From NCBI GenBank assembly GCA_963746825.1, contig CAVVCU010000005.1:558001-622000 (forward strand): DNA of 64,000 nucleotides, in the 5' to 3' direction. The notes beneath the pieces are model-generated. The model had not been told where the DNA came from and did no database searches. It saw nothing but the letters and a program-made list of their open reading frames with translations. This DNA is from JACVRW01 sp963746825 (GTDB taxonomy: Bacteria > Actinomycetota > Thermoleophilia > Solirubrobacterales > Thermoleophilaceae). Shown in pieces: positions 51,855 through 59,904 of the stretch. Both the position numbers and the translations under genes were made by a program. How positions within the stretch are numbered: position 1 is the stretch's first letter; every line of letters begins with the position of its first letter.

Positions 51855-52599
51855 TCAGCGCGCCAGCTTGCGCAGGTCGCGGATGAGGAGCAGGTGCTTG
51901 AGGTGGGACGCGATCGCGGCGAGGTTCTCGAGCGCCTCGACCGCCTCCTTGCGGCGCTCGGGGTTGCGTGACCGCAGGGCGGGGGCCAGGATCTGCTCGA
52001 GCAGGGCCGCCTCGCGGTCGGCGGAGGTGCGGAACACCCGGAGGTTGCGCCCCCCGACGCCGTAGCGCTTGAGCTCGCTCACCGCCCTCACGATCTCGCG
52101 CTCGGTGTCGTCGTAGAGCACCTCGCCGTCGCGGCGCTCGCCCTTGATCACGCCGTAGTCCTCGAGCTCCTTCACCAGCGCCGGGTCCGCGCCGGTCTCG
52201 TCGAGGACCTCCTCGAGGCGGTAGAGCGAGCCCGGGCCGCGCAGCGCGACCGTGGCCCGGCGAGGCGAGCGGGACTCGGCGACCGCAGGGCTCTCGCCGC
52301 CCTCCGGGGGAGTCGCTGTCGGCCCGTCCCGCGGCCAGCTCCTGGCGAATCACCCTCAGCGGCAGGAACTCGTCGCGCTGTAGGCGCAGGATCGTGCGCA
52401 GGCGGTCGACGTCGGCCGGGGCGTACAGGCGGTAGCCGCCCGGGGTCCGCCGCGGCGCGAGCAGCTTCTGGTCCTCGAGATAGCGGATCTTCGAGATCGA
52501 GATGTCGGGGAACTCGCGCTCCAGCTGCTTCACGACGGCGCCGATCGTGAGGGCCTTCTCCTTGCGCGGCAGCGGCTCGCCCGCGACCTCCGTGCTCAT
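51855..52599 (-). CDS. MerR-family regulator (FtsR-like), frame-disrupted
   Basis: N-terminal MerR HTH: LTIGAVVKQLEREFPDISISKIRYLEDQKLLAPRRTPGGYRLY, then RLRTILRLQRDEFLPLRVIRQEL. Near 52306-52310 a +1 move is needed: DSDSP in one frame is followed by EGGESPAVAESRSP in the next, leading to LYRLEEVLDETGADPALVKELEDYGVIKGERR. Removing one base from the C5/G5 run restores ~247 aa. Position directly downstream of a GarA-like FHA gene mirrors the Mycobacterium garA-Rv1828 (ftsR) pair, whose product regulates cell division genes. Confidence 0.82.
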
Positions 52600-53060
52600 C
52601 GCTGCTCCAGGTAGGTGAGCTTGTACTTGCCCACCTGCAGCTCGTCGCCGTCCTGCAGATGGTGGGACTCGATGCGGTGCTGGTTGACGTAGGTGCCGTT
52701 GAGCGAGCCGAGGTCGTCCACGAACAGCCCGTCGCGGCGACGCACGAGCAGCGCGTGGTTGCGCGACACCGTCACGTCGTCCAGGAAGATCTCGGCCTCG
52801 GGCGAGCGACCGATCGTCATTCGCTCGCTCGCCAGCATGAACGCCTCGCCCGAGCGCCCGCCGCCCGAGCGGATCACCAGAGTGGCTCCCTCATGGGTGA
52901 CCTCCTCGAGGTCGACGGCGCGCAGCTCACCGGTCTCGTCGACCTGGTACACCTCGGTCGTGTCGCCGCTCTTGCCCTCCGGCTCGCCCAGGAAGGCGCC
53001 GCACTTCTGGCAGTAGTTCGCTCCCTCGGCGTTGACGAAGCTGCACTCCGGGCAGTGCAC
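52596..53060 (-). CDS. garA: GarA-like FHA-domain protein
   Basis: 154 aa. N-terminal zinc ribbon (CPECSFVNAEGANYCQKC), a TT motif in SGDTTEVYQV (T34, T35) like the PknB/PknG site of GarA (ETTSVFR), then an FHA domain (MTIGRSPEAEIFLDDVTVSRNHALLVRR, DLGSLNGTYVN). Mycobacterial GarA switches central-carbon enzymes according to phosphorylation. Start GTG 53060. Overlaps the downstream MerR gene by four bases. Confidence 0.8.
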   Translation of the reverse strand: MHCPECSFVNAEGANYCQKCGAFLGEPEGKSGDTTEVYQVDETGELRAVDLEEVTHEGATLVIRSGGGRSGEAFMLASERMTIGRSPEAEIFLDDVTVSRNHALLVRRRDGLFVDDLGSLNGTYVNQHRIESHHLQDGDELQVGKYKLTYLEQR

Positions 53061-53069
53061 GGAGTCCCC

Positions 53070-53330
53070 CTAGCCGCGGTCGGCGTCCGAGGGAATTCCT
53101 TTGCCGGCCAGGATGTCGGTGAGCTGCTGAACGTCGGCGCCGCTGATCACGGACTCCCCCTCTTCGTGCTTCTTGCGCAGGCGGTTGACCAGCTCGGCCC
53201 GCAGGATGTCGATCTTGCCGTGCAGGATGCGCCTCCGGTAGGAGACTTCCTGTTCTTCTTCGGTGAGCTGCTGGATCAGGTCCTTCAGCTCTTGGTCGGA
53301 CAGGGCCCCCAGGTCCGGAAATGTGTCCAA
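53070..53330 (-). CDS. rsiG: RsiG-like single-motif cyclic di-GMP-responsive anti-sigma protein
   Basis: 86 aa helical hairpin. The RsiG signature E(x3)S(x2)R(x3)Q(x3)D is met once as E26, S30, R33, H37, D41, with His in place of Gln, inside EEEQEVSYRRRILHGKIDIL. Streptomyces RsiG has two such motifs and inhibits the sigma factor WhiG when bound to cyclic di-GMP; a single-motif form that acts as a homodimer has been reported in Rubrobacter. No whiG-type sigma gene is in this window. TTG 53330 is preceded by GAAAGGA (53342-53336), so it is leadered. Confidence 0.75.
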   Translation of the reverse strand: MDTFPDLGALSDQELKDLIQQLTEEEQEVSYRRRILHGKIDILRAELVNRLRKKHEEGESVISGADVQQLTDILAGKGIPSDADRG

Positions 53331-53356
53331 CGAAGTCCTTTCAGGGTTGAGATTCG

Positions 53357-53362
53357 ACTATA
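53357..53362 (-). promoter_or_regulatory. -10 box of rsiG-like gene (leadered)
   Basis: Minus-strand TATAGT 26 bases before the TTG; a GAAAGGA ribosome-binding sequence lies between. This shows the same organism also uses leadered promoters. Confidence 0.5.
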
Positions 53363-53370
53363 CCGATTCC

Positions 53371-54006
53371 TCAAGTAGAGGTTGAGTCTTGGCTGATCGC
53401 CCGCCAACCATCTTGCAAGTAGAGGGCCGTTGCCGCAAGCGTCATCGCTATTCCCAGGTAGAGCAGCGCCTCGGGAACCCACGAATCCACGACCAGCGCG
53501 AGCGCCAAGGCGGCCATCACCGGCCACACGGCCCAGCGGCCCATCATGTTCACCTTCAGGTCCATGCCCCGCCGCAACGCCACCTGGGTGAGCAGCAGCA
53601 TGAAGGCCTCGCGCCCGGCCAGCACGAGCAGAGCCCAGCGCGGTAAGAGCTCGAACTCCCAGGCCACGATGGCCCCCGAGAGCACGAGCAGGCGGTCGAC
53701 CAGTGGGTCGAGCATTGCGCCCAGCCGGCTGTACTGACCGGTCACGCGGGCCACGATGCCGTCGAGATAGTCGGTCCCGGCGATCACGGCAAACAGGGCG
53801 AAGGCCAGGCCGCTTCGCCCGTCGCCGGACTGAAGGGCCGCCACCAGGAACACCGGGATCAGAGCCAGGCGCGCGAAACCGATCGCGTTGGGAATCGTCC
53901 ATGGATGCAGCGCCTCGCCGCGGCGCGTCTCGGGCGGAGGCCCGCCGGAGCGATCGAGCCCGACCAGGCGGCGGAAGGTGAGCGGCCGACGGCCGGAATT
54001 GCTCAC
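53371..54006 (-). CDS. CDP-alcohol phosphatidyltransferase (PgsA-like)
   Basis: 211 aa membrane enzyme. The catalytic motif D-x2-DG-x2-AR-x8-G-x3-D-x3-D is complete in TDYLDGIVARVTGQYSRLG and AMLDPLVDR, with about five membrane helices. Transfers phosphatidate to glycerol phosphate, inositol or a related alcohol; the acceptor is not readable. Start GTG 54006 overlaps the proS stop (GTGA). Confidence 0.88.
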   Translation of the reverse strand: MSNSGRRPLTFRRLVGLDRSGGPPPETRRGEALHPWTIPNAIGFARLALIPVFLVAALQSGDGRSGLAFALFAVIAGTDYLDGIVARVTGQYSRLGAMLDPLVDRLLVLSGAIVAWEFELLPRWALLVLAGREAFMLLLTQVALRRGMDLKVNMMGRWAVWPVMAALALALVVDSWVPEALLYLGIAMTLAATALYLQDGWRAISQDSTST

Positions 54007-55700
54007 GGAAGCGTGTCGAGGAGCGCCGCGGCGGCGGCGGCCGCGCCCTCCAGCGGCAGCGCGCGCTTCTCCTGCCCGCGCCGGACCTGCACCTCGACCT
54101 CCCCCGCCTCGAGGCTCTTGCGGCCGATGGTGATGCGCAGCGGGCAGCCCAGCAGCTCGGCATCGGCGAACTTCTCCCCCGGGCTGGCCTCGCGGTCGTC
54201 GTAGAGCGTGTCCAGGCCCGTCTCGCGCAGCTCCTCGTAGACCCGGTCGGCCACCGTGCGGGCCTCCTCGCCGGGCTTGCCGAGGGTCACGAGCTCGACG
54301 TCGAAGGGAGCGATCGACCGCGGCCAGGCGATGCCGCGATCGTCGTGGAACTGCTCGATGGCGGCGGCCACGATGCGGGCCGGCCCGATGCCGTAGGAGC
54401 CCATCCAGATCAGCTGCTCCTTGCCCTCCTCGTCGAGGTAGCGGGCGCCGAGCGGCTCGGAGAAGCGCGTTGCCAGCTTGAAGATGTTTCCCACCTCGAT
54501 CGCCGGCTCGATGCGGATGCGGGCCCCCGCGGGGCAGCCGTCGCCCTCCTCCACCGAGCGCACGTCGACCCATTCGGTGGCGAAGTCGCGCTCGGGCTCG
54601 ACGCCCTCCAGGTGAGCGTCCGCTCGGTTGGCGCCCGTCACCAGGCCGTGCAGCCCGCGCAGCGCCTCGTCGCTGATCACCCGGACGGAGCTGCCGACCG
54701 GCCCGATGAACCCGGGCTCGGTGCCGAAGAGCTCGCGCACCTCGGCCTCCTGCGCCAGGCGCGCCGGAGCGCCCAAAGCGTTCTGGAGCTTGATCTCGTT
54801 GAGGCGGTGGTCGCCGCGGACGAGCACCAACACCGGGTCGCCGCCGTCGGCGATCACGGGCATGGCCTTGATCAGCGCGCCGGCGGGAACGCCCATCATC
54901 TCCGTGACGGCGTCGATGGTCCGCGCCCCCGGCGTCTCCACCGGCCGCGGCTCGGCCAGCGCCTCGGGCAGCCCCTCGACGGCCTGAGCCGTGGCGCTCG
55001 CCACCTCCAGGTTGGCCGCGTAGCCCGCGTCGGAGAGCGCGACGTCGTTCTCTCCGGCGGCGCAGGGCGCCATGTACTCGTGCGCGCCGATGCCGCCCAT
55101 CATCCCGACGTCCGACTCGACCCGGTACCACTCCAGCCCGCTCCGGTCGAAGATGCGGTCGTAGGCCCCGATGTGCAGCTGGTAGGACTCCTCGAGCCCC
55201 GCCTCGTCGCGGTCGAAGGAGTACGAGTCCTTCATGATGAACTCACGCGTGCGCAGCACGCCCGCACGCGGGCGCGGCTCGTCGCGCTCCTTGGTCTGGA
55301 AGTGGTACAGGATCTTGGGCAGCTGGCGGTAGGAGCGGATCTCTCGCGCGACGTGCCAGGTGAGGTTCTCCTCGTGCGTGATCGCCAGCACCAGGTCGGC
55401 CCCCCGCCGGTCCTTTAGCTTGAAGACCTCGTCGATGTCGTAGCGGCCACTGCGCTTCCAGAGCTCCGCGGGCTGCAGCACCGGCATCAGCATCTCCCCG
55501 GCGCCGATGGCGTCGAGCTCCTCGCGCACGATCTGCTCGACCTTGCGGTGGGCGCGCCAGCCGGCGGGCAGCCAGGTCCACATCCCCGCCCCCAATTGCC
55601 GGGCCAGCCCGGCCCGCACCAGCAACTGGTGGGAGATCGCCTCGGCATCGGCCGGGGCCTCTCGGGTGGTGGGAAGGAAGTAGCGCGATAGGCGCGTCAC
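54003..55700 (-). CDS. proS: Prolyl-tRNA synthetase
   Basis: 565 aa bacterial-type ProRS with an editing insertion. Class II motif 1 LLVRAGLARQLGAGMWTWLPAG, motif 2 FQTKERDEPRPRAGVLRTREFIMKD, motif 3 GIGPARIVAAAIE, INS editing domain (~225-380), and anticodon-binding domain at the C-terminus. GTG 55700 has TATAGT 8 bases upstream. Confidence 0.96.
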   Translation of the reverse strand: MTRLSRYFLPTTREAPADAEAISHQLLVRAGLARQLGAGMWTWLPAGWRAHRKVEQIVREELDAIGAGEMLMPVLQPAELWKRSGRYDIDEVFKLKDRRGADLVLAITHEENLTWHVAREIRSYRQLPKILYHFQTKERDEPRPRAGVLRTREFIMKDSYSFDRDEAGLEESYQLHIGAYDRIFDRSGLEWYRVESDVGMMGGIGAHEYMAPCAAGENDVALSDAGYAANLEVASATAQAVEGLPEALAEPRPVETPGARTIDAVTEMMGVPAGALIKAMPVIADGGDPVLVLVRGDHRLNEIKLQNALGAPARLAQEAEVRELFGTEPGFIGPVGSSVRVISDEALRGLHGLVTGANRADAHLEGVEPERDFATEWVDVRSVEEGDGCPAGARIRIEPAIEVGNIFKLATRFSEPLGARYLDEEGKEQLIWMGSYGIGPARIVAAAIEQFHDDRGIAWPRSIAPFDVELVTLGKPGEEARTVADRVYEELRETGLDTLYDDREASPGEKFADAELLGCPLRITIGRKSLEAGEVEVQVRRGQEKRALPLEGAAAAAAALLDTLP

Positions 55701-55708
55701 GGGCCGCG

Positions 55709-55714
55709 ACTATA
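55709..55714 (-). promoter_or_regulatory. -10 box of leaderless proS
   Basis: Minus-strand TATAGT with 8 bases to GTG 55700. Confidence 0.6.
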
Positions 55715-55761
55715 ACCCGCAAAAGCTCAGTTTCCGCCGGGAATAGCCGATTGAGAGGTAG

Positions 55762-57756
55762 ATGCTCGCGCGGAGGAAGCAGAGGATCCTGCTGATGGCC
55801 TGCGGCTGGGCCGCGGCCGCGCTTCTGGCCCTGTACAGCCTCCAGAACGCCACCGGCCTCGCGGGCAGCGAGGTCACGGCCGTGTTCGAGGACTACCTGT
55901 ACAACGCGCTGCTCTTCGCCGGCGCGGCCTTCTGCATTTGGCGCGCCGCCGCCGTTCGCAGGGAGCGGCTCGCCTGGGGGATCATGGGCGCGGGCATCGT
56001 CGCCTGGACCGCCGGAGACATCCTCTGGACCGTGGTGTGGGCGGAGGACCCCAACGCGCCGTATCCGAGCATCTCCGACGCCCTGTGGCTGAGCTGGTAC
56101 CCGACGTGCATTGCGGTGCTGTTCCTGCTCGTGCGGTCGCGCCTGACGAACTTCCGGTCCAGCCTGTGGCTCGACGGCACGATTGGCGCGTTCTGCGTCG
56201 TGGCCCTGGCCTTCGCGTTCCTCTACGAGCCGATCGCCGAAGGCGCCACGGGCACGACGGCCGAGGTGCTCACCAACCTTGCCTACCCCATCGGCGACAT
56301 GCTGGTCCTGGGCGTGGTCGTGGCCATCTTCGGGCTCACCGGCTGGCGCCCGGGTCGCGGCTGGCTGATTCTCGGGGCGGGGATGGCGCTGAATGCCACA
56401 GCCGACGTGACCTACCTGGTGCAGATCGCGCTCGGGACCTACGAGGACCCCGCGGTGGTCGACGCCGGCTGGCCCGCGTCGGCGCTACTGATCGGGCTCG
56501 CTGCGTGGCAGCCCGCCAAGCGTGGCACCGCGCCGGAGATCGACGGGCTGCGCGTGGTGGCGGTGCCCTTCGTCTGCGGCCTCGCCGGGATCGGCCTGCT
56601 CGCATACGACCATTTCGACCGCCTGAACATCCCGGCGCTGGTCCTCACCGCCGTCACGGTCTTGCTCGTGCTCACCCGAACGGGACTCGTGTTCGTCGAC
56701 TACCAGCGCATGCTCGGTCGCAGCCGCCACGAGGCCCTCACCGATCCGCTGACCGGGCTGCGCAACCGGCGGAGCCTCATGATCGACCTGGAGAAGGAGC
56801 TGCCGGCCGCCAGCCACGCCTATCCGCGCGCCCTCGCCCTCTTCGACCTGAACGGCTTCAAGGACTACAACGACACCTACGGACACCTGGCGGGCGACGG
56901 CCTGTTGGCCCGGCTGGGCCTGCGGCTGGCCGACGCGGCGCACGGTCACGGGCGCGCCTACCGGCTCGGAGGCGACGAGTTCTGCGTGCTGATGAGGCCC
57001 GGCGCCGCCGGCGTGGATCCCCTGGTGGGCGCTTGCGTGGCGGCGCTGACCGAACGCGGAGAGGGCTTCGAGGTGACCACGGCGTACGGCTCGGTGATGG
57101 CCCCGGAGGAGGTCCGCGACGCCACCGAGGCCCTCCAGATCGCCGATCGGCGCATGTACGCGCGCAAGGGCGGGCGGCGTACCTCCGCGGGTCGCCAGTC
57201 GCGCGACGTGCTTCTGAGCATGCTCTCCGAGCGCGAGCCCGACCTTCACGCCCATCTGCGCGACACCGCCGAGCTGGCGCTGGCGGTGGGGCGCGAGCTC
57301 GGCATGGAGCCCGAGGCGCTCGACGAGGTGGCCCGTGCCGCCGAGCTGCACGACCTGGGCAAGGTGGCCATCCCTGACGAGATCCTCAGCAAGCCAGGAC
57401 CGCTCGACGAGACCGAGCTCGGCTTCATGCGCCGTCACACGATCATCGGGGAGCGCATCCTGCTCGCTGCGCCCGCACTGAAGCCGGTGGCCCGGCTCGT
57501 GCGCTCGAGCCACGAGTGCTACGACGGGTCCGGCTATCCCGACGGCCTCATCGGGGACGAGATCCCACTCGGGGCCCGCGTGGTGAGCGTGTGCGACGCC
57601 TACGACGCGATGGTGTCCGAGCGCCCGTACCGAAAGCCGTTCGACGACGCCGCCGCCGTGTCCGAGCTGGAGCGCTGCGCGGGGCTGCAGTTCGACCCGG
57701 ACGTGGTCGCGGCGTTCGTGCGGGTGATCGGGCGCGCACGAGCCCAAGTCGCCTGA
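55762..57756 (+). CDS. Membrane GGDEF plus HD-GYP protein
   Basis: 664 aa. About nine membrane helices (residues 10-310), then a GGDEF domain (TDPLTGLRNRRSLMIDLEK, GGDEF at 403-407) without an I-site RxxD at the usual spot, then an HD-GYP domain (H530-D531 in ELHDLGKVAIPDEIL; HTIIGERIL; GSGYPDGL at 589-596). The enzyme can by family both make and degrade cyclic di-GMP. It is followed 25 bases later by a response regulator, a likely partner. Confidence 0.93.
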   Translation: MLARRKQRILLMACGWAAAALLALYSLQNATGLAGSEVTAVFEDYLYNALLFAGAAFCIWRAAAVRRERLAWGIMGAGIVAWTAGDILWTVVWAEDPNAPYPSISDALWLSWYPTCIAVLFLLVRSRLTNFRSSLWLDGTIGAFCVVALAFAFLYEPIAEGATGTTAEVLTNLAYPIGDMLVLGVVVAIFGLTGWRPGRGWLILGAGMALNATADVTYLVQIALGTYEDPAVVDAGWPASALLIGLAAWQPAKRGTAPEIDGLRVVAVPFVCGLAGIGLLAYDHFDRLNIPALVLTAVTVLLVLTRTGLVFVDYQRMLGRSRHEALTDPLTGLRNRRSLMIDLEKELPAASHAYPRALALFDLNGFKDYNDTYGHLAGDGLLARLGLRLADAAHGHGRAYRLGGDEFCVLMRPGAAGVDPLVGACVAALTERGEGFEVTTAYGSVMAPEEVRDATEALQIADRRMYARKGGRRTSAGRQSRDVLLSMLSEREPDLHAHLRDTAELALAVGRELGMEPEALDEVARAAELHDLGKVAIPDEILSKPGPLDETELGFMRRHTIIGERILLAAPALKPVARLVRSSHECYDGSGYPDGLIGDEIPLGARVVSVCDAYDAMVSERPYRKPFDDAAAVSELERCAGLQFDPDVVAAFVRVIGRARAQVA

Positions 57757-57781
57757 GCGCGAAAAGCGCAAGGATGGCGCC

Positions 57782-58417
57782 ATGGGCGCACGGGCGGTGA
57801 TCGTCGAGGACCACGACGCCCTGAGCCGCGGCCTCGAGCTCGTTCTCGGCCGGGCGGGGTTCGAGGTCGTGGGGTCGGCGCGCACCGAGGACGAGGGCTA
57901 CGAGCTCATCCTGCGCGAACGACCTGGCCTGTCAGTGATCGACATCGGCCTGGAGCAGGGCTCGGGCGTGGCTCTGGCGCGCCGGCTGGCGAAGGCCGAG
58001 CCCGAGCTCGGCGTGCTCATCTACACCGGCCTCGAGGACGAGGCGCTCCTGCGGGATGCGCTGCATTCCGGCGCGCGCGGCTTCGCCCTCAAGGCGGGAC
58101 CCGCTCGCGACCTCGTGGCGGCGGCCGGCGCGGTCGCGGCCGGGGGTAGCTACGTCGATCCTCACCTCGCCGCGATGCTGGGCGACGCGGTGCCCCGCGA
58201 TGTCGCCCTGCTCTCGCCGCGCGAACGGCAGGTCATGGCCCTGCTCGCCGGAGGCCTCAAGGGCCCGCAGGTCGCCGAGCGGCTGCATATCTCGCCGGAC
58301 ACGGTGCGCACCCACGTGGAGAACGCGATGAACAAGCTCGATGCGCGCACCCGGGCGCACGCGATCGCCATCGCCCTGCGCCACCGGCTCATCGAAATCC
58401 CCGATTCGACGTATTGA
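57782..58417 (+). CDS. NarL/FixJ-type response regulator
   Basis: 211 aa. Receiver domain with acidic pocket in AVIVEDHDALSRGLELVL and phosphoacceptor Asp in LSVIDIGLEQGSG; Lys in GFALKAGP. C-terminal LuxR-type HTH: LSPRERQVMALLAGGLKGPQVAERLHISPDTVRTHVENAMNKL. No kinase is adjacent; it probably forms an operon with the upstream GGDEF-HD-GYP gene. Confidence 0.9.
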   Translation: MGARAVIVEDHDALSRGLELVLGRAGFEVVGSARTEDEGYELILRERPGLSVIDIGLEQGSGVALARRLAKAEPELGVLIYTGLEDEALLRDALHSGARGFALKAGPARDLVAAAGAVAAGGSYVDPHLAAMLGDAVPRDVALLSPRERQVMALLAGGLKGPQVAERLHISPDTVRTHVENAMNKLDARTRAHAIAIALRHRLIEIPDSTY

Positions 58418-58516
58418 CCGCGGCCCGGCGGCCCGGGAACCTTCCCTGCGGAAAACGAGACGGCGATGCGACCCCAATCGAGCGTCCCCGTCCCGCCCCC
58501 GAGGATTCAGGGGAAG

Positions 58517-58562
58517 AGCGGCCGAGGTGCCTGTAGGGGCTGCTTGGGCACCTCGTGCCGCT
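58517..58562. terminator. Long bidirectional hairpin between convergent genes
   Basis: AGCGGC plus CGAGGTGCC (58517-58531) pairs with GGCACCTCG and GCCGCT (58547-58562) around a one-base bulge and a 15-base loop. It lies between the response regulator and ispG. No T-tract. Confidence 0.5.
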
Positions 58563-58571
58563 CGCACCCCG

Positions 58572-58586
58572 GGCCCTGCTAGGGCC
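58572..58586. terminator. Short hairpin at the 3' end of ispG
   Basis: GGCCCT and AGGGCC around a 3-base loop, directly before the ispG stop on the minus strand. Confidence 0.35.
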
Positions 58587-58593
58587 TACGTCC

Positions 58594-59889
58594 TCAGGCT
58601 CGTGTGAACCGGCGGCCCTCGACCGGCGAATCCGCTTCGTCGAGCTCGATCCGCTTGGCCTTGGGCGCGCCGGCCATCGGAAGCGCCTCGCCGTTGCTCA
58701 GCGCGTCCTCGGCGGCCGCGGCCGCTTCCATCGCCGCGATTCGCTCCGGGGTCAGCTCACCGGCGTTCTCCTCTTCGATCTGGTTGAGCCAGGCCGCGCC
58801 CTCGGCCGCCTTGCCGTCGTCCACGACGATCTCGCCGCGATCGATCGACTTGTCGATCTCGGTGAACAGCGCGTCGACGAGATCGTCCTGCGGAACCTTT
58901 CGCAGCGGCTTGCCGTGGGCGAAGATGAGCCCCTCGTTCTTGGCGCCGGTGATGCCGAAGTCGGCGTGCGAGGCCTCACCGATGCCGTTGACCGCGCAGC
59001 CGAGCACGGCCACCTCGATCGGGTCGTCGTAGGCGCGCAGGCGTTCCTCGATCTCGGCCACCACGGTGTCCATGTCGAACTGCAGGCGCCCGCAGGTGGG
59101 GCAGGCGATCAGCACGGGGCCGCGCTCGCGCAGCTTGAGCGCCTTGAGGATCTCCCAGGCGACCTTGACCTCCTCCTCGGCGTGGAAGGTGGAGAGGGAG
59201 ATCCGGATGGTGTCCCCGACGCCGTCGGCCAGCAGCGTGCCCAGGCCCACCGCCGACTTCAGCGAGCCCGACCACTTGGTGCCGGCCTCGGTGATGCCGA
59301 GGTGCAGCGGATGGTCGATCTTCTGGGACAGCAGGCGGTTCGAGGCGATCGTGTTGGGCACGTTGGTCGACTTGATCGACACCTTGAAGTCGTAGAAGTC
59401 GAGGCGCTCCATCAGCTCGACGTGCTCGGTGGCGGCGGCCACCAGGGCCTCCACCGCGTTCTCGCGCTCGAGCTCGTGGAGGTGCTTGGGCAGCGACCCG
59501 GAGTTGACCCCGATCCGCATGGGCACGCCCGCCGCGCGCGCCTTCTCGACCACCTCCCCCACCTTCTCGTGGCCGCCGATGTTGCCGGGGTTGATGCGGA
59601 TGCAGTGGGCGCCCGCATCGATGGCCTTCAGGGCCAGGGTGTGGTTGAAGTGGATGTCGGCGATGATGGGAATCGGCGACTCGCGCACGATGCGCTCGAG
59701 CGCGCGCACGTCGTCGTCCCGGGGCACCGCACAGCGCACGAGGTCGCCGCCGGCCTCGGCGACGGCATGGATCTGGCGCATCGTGGCGTCGAAGTCGGCC
59801 GTCTCGGTCTTGGTCATCGACTGGACCGCGACGGGAGCGCCGCCGCCGATCTTGACGCCGCCGACGTCGATCTGGCGCTTGGAGGCCAT
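58594..59889 (-). CDS. ispG: 4-hydroxy-3-methylbut-2-en-1-yl diphosphate synthase
   Basis: 431 aa, penultimate enzyme of the MEP isoprenoid pathway. N-terminal TIM barrel starts RQIDVGGVKIGGGAPVAVQSMT and contains GDLVRCAVPRDDDVRAL and HCIRINPGNIGGHEKV. The C-terminal reductase-like domain carries the [4Fe-4S] cysteines in LIACPTCGRLQFDMD and AVLGCAVNGIGE. ATG 59889 has TAGGCT 8 bases upstream; an upstream TTG is in frame but overlaps the box. Confidence 0.95.
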   Translation of the reverse strand: MASKRQIDVGGVKIGGGAPVAVQSMTKTETADFDATMRQIHAVAEAGGDLVRCAVPRDDDVRALERIVRESPIPIIADIHFNHTLALKAIDAGAHCIRINPGNIGGHEKVGEVVEKARAAGVPMRIGVNSGSLPKHLHELERENAVEALVAAATEHVELMERLDFYDFKVSIKSTNVPNTIASNRLLSQKIDHPLHLGITEAGTKWSGSLKSAVGLGTLLADGVGDTIRISLSTFHAEEEVKVAWEILKALKLRERGPVLIACPTCGRLQFDMDTVVAEIEERLRAYDDPIEVAVLGCAVNGIGEASHADFGITGAKNEGLIFAHGKPLRKVPQDDLVDALFTEIDKSIDRGEIVVDDGKAAEGAAWLNQIEEENAGELTPERIAAMEAAAAAEDALSNGEALPMAGAPKAKRIELDEADSPVEGRRFTRA

Positions 59890-59897
59890 CACCTCCA

Positions 59898-59903
59898 AGC
59901 CTA
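59898..59903 (-). promoter_or_regulatory. -10 box of leaderless ispG
   Basis: Minus-strand TAGGCT with 8 bases to ATG 59889, directly after the fadD stop. Confidence 0.6.
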
Positions 59904-59904
59904 G

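Noticed and set aside
51840..51857. MerR-APT fusion through TGA readthrough
   Set aside because: MerR and apt are in one frame across TGA, but the codon after it begins a normal APT N-terminus and nothing suggests a readthrough context. A separate start at CTG is simpler.
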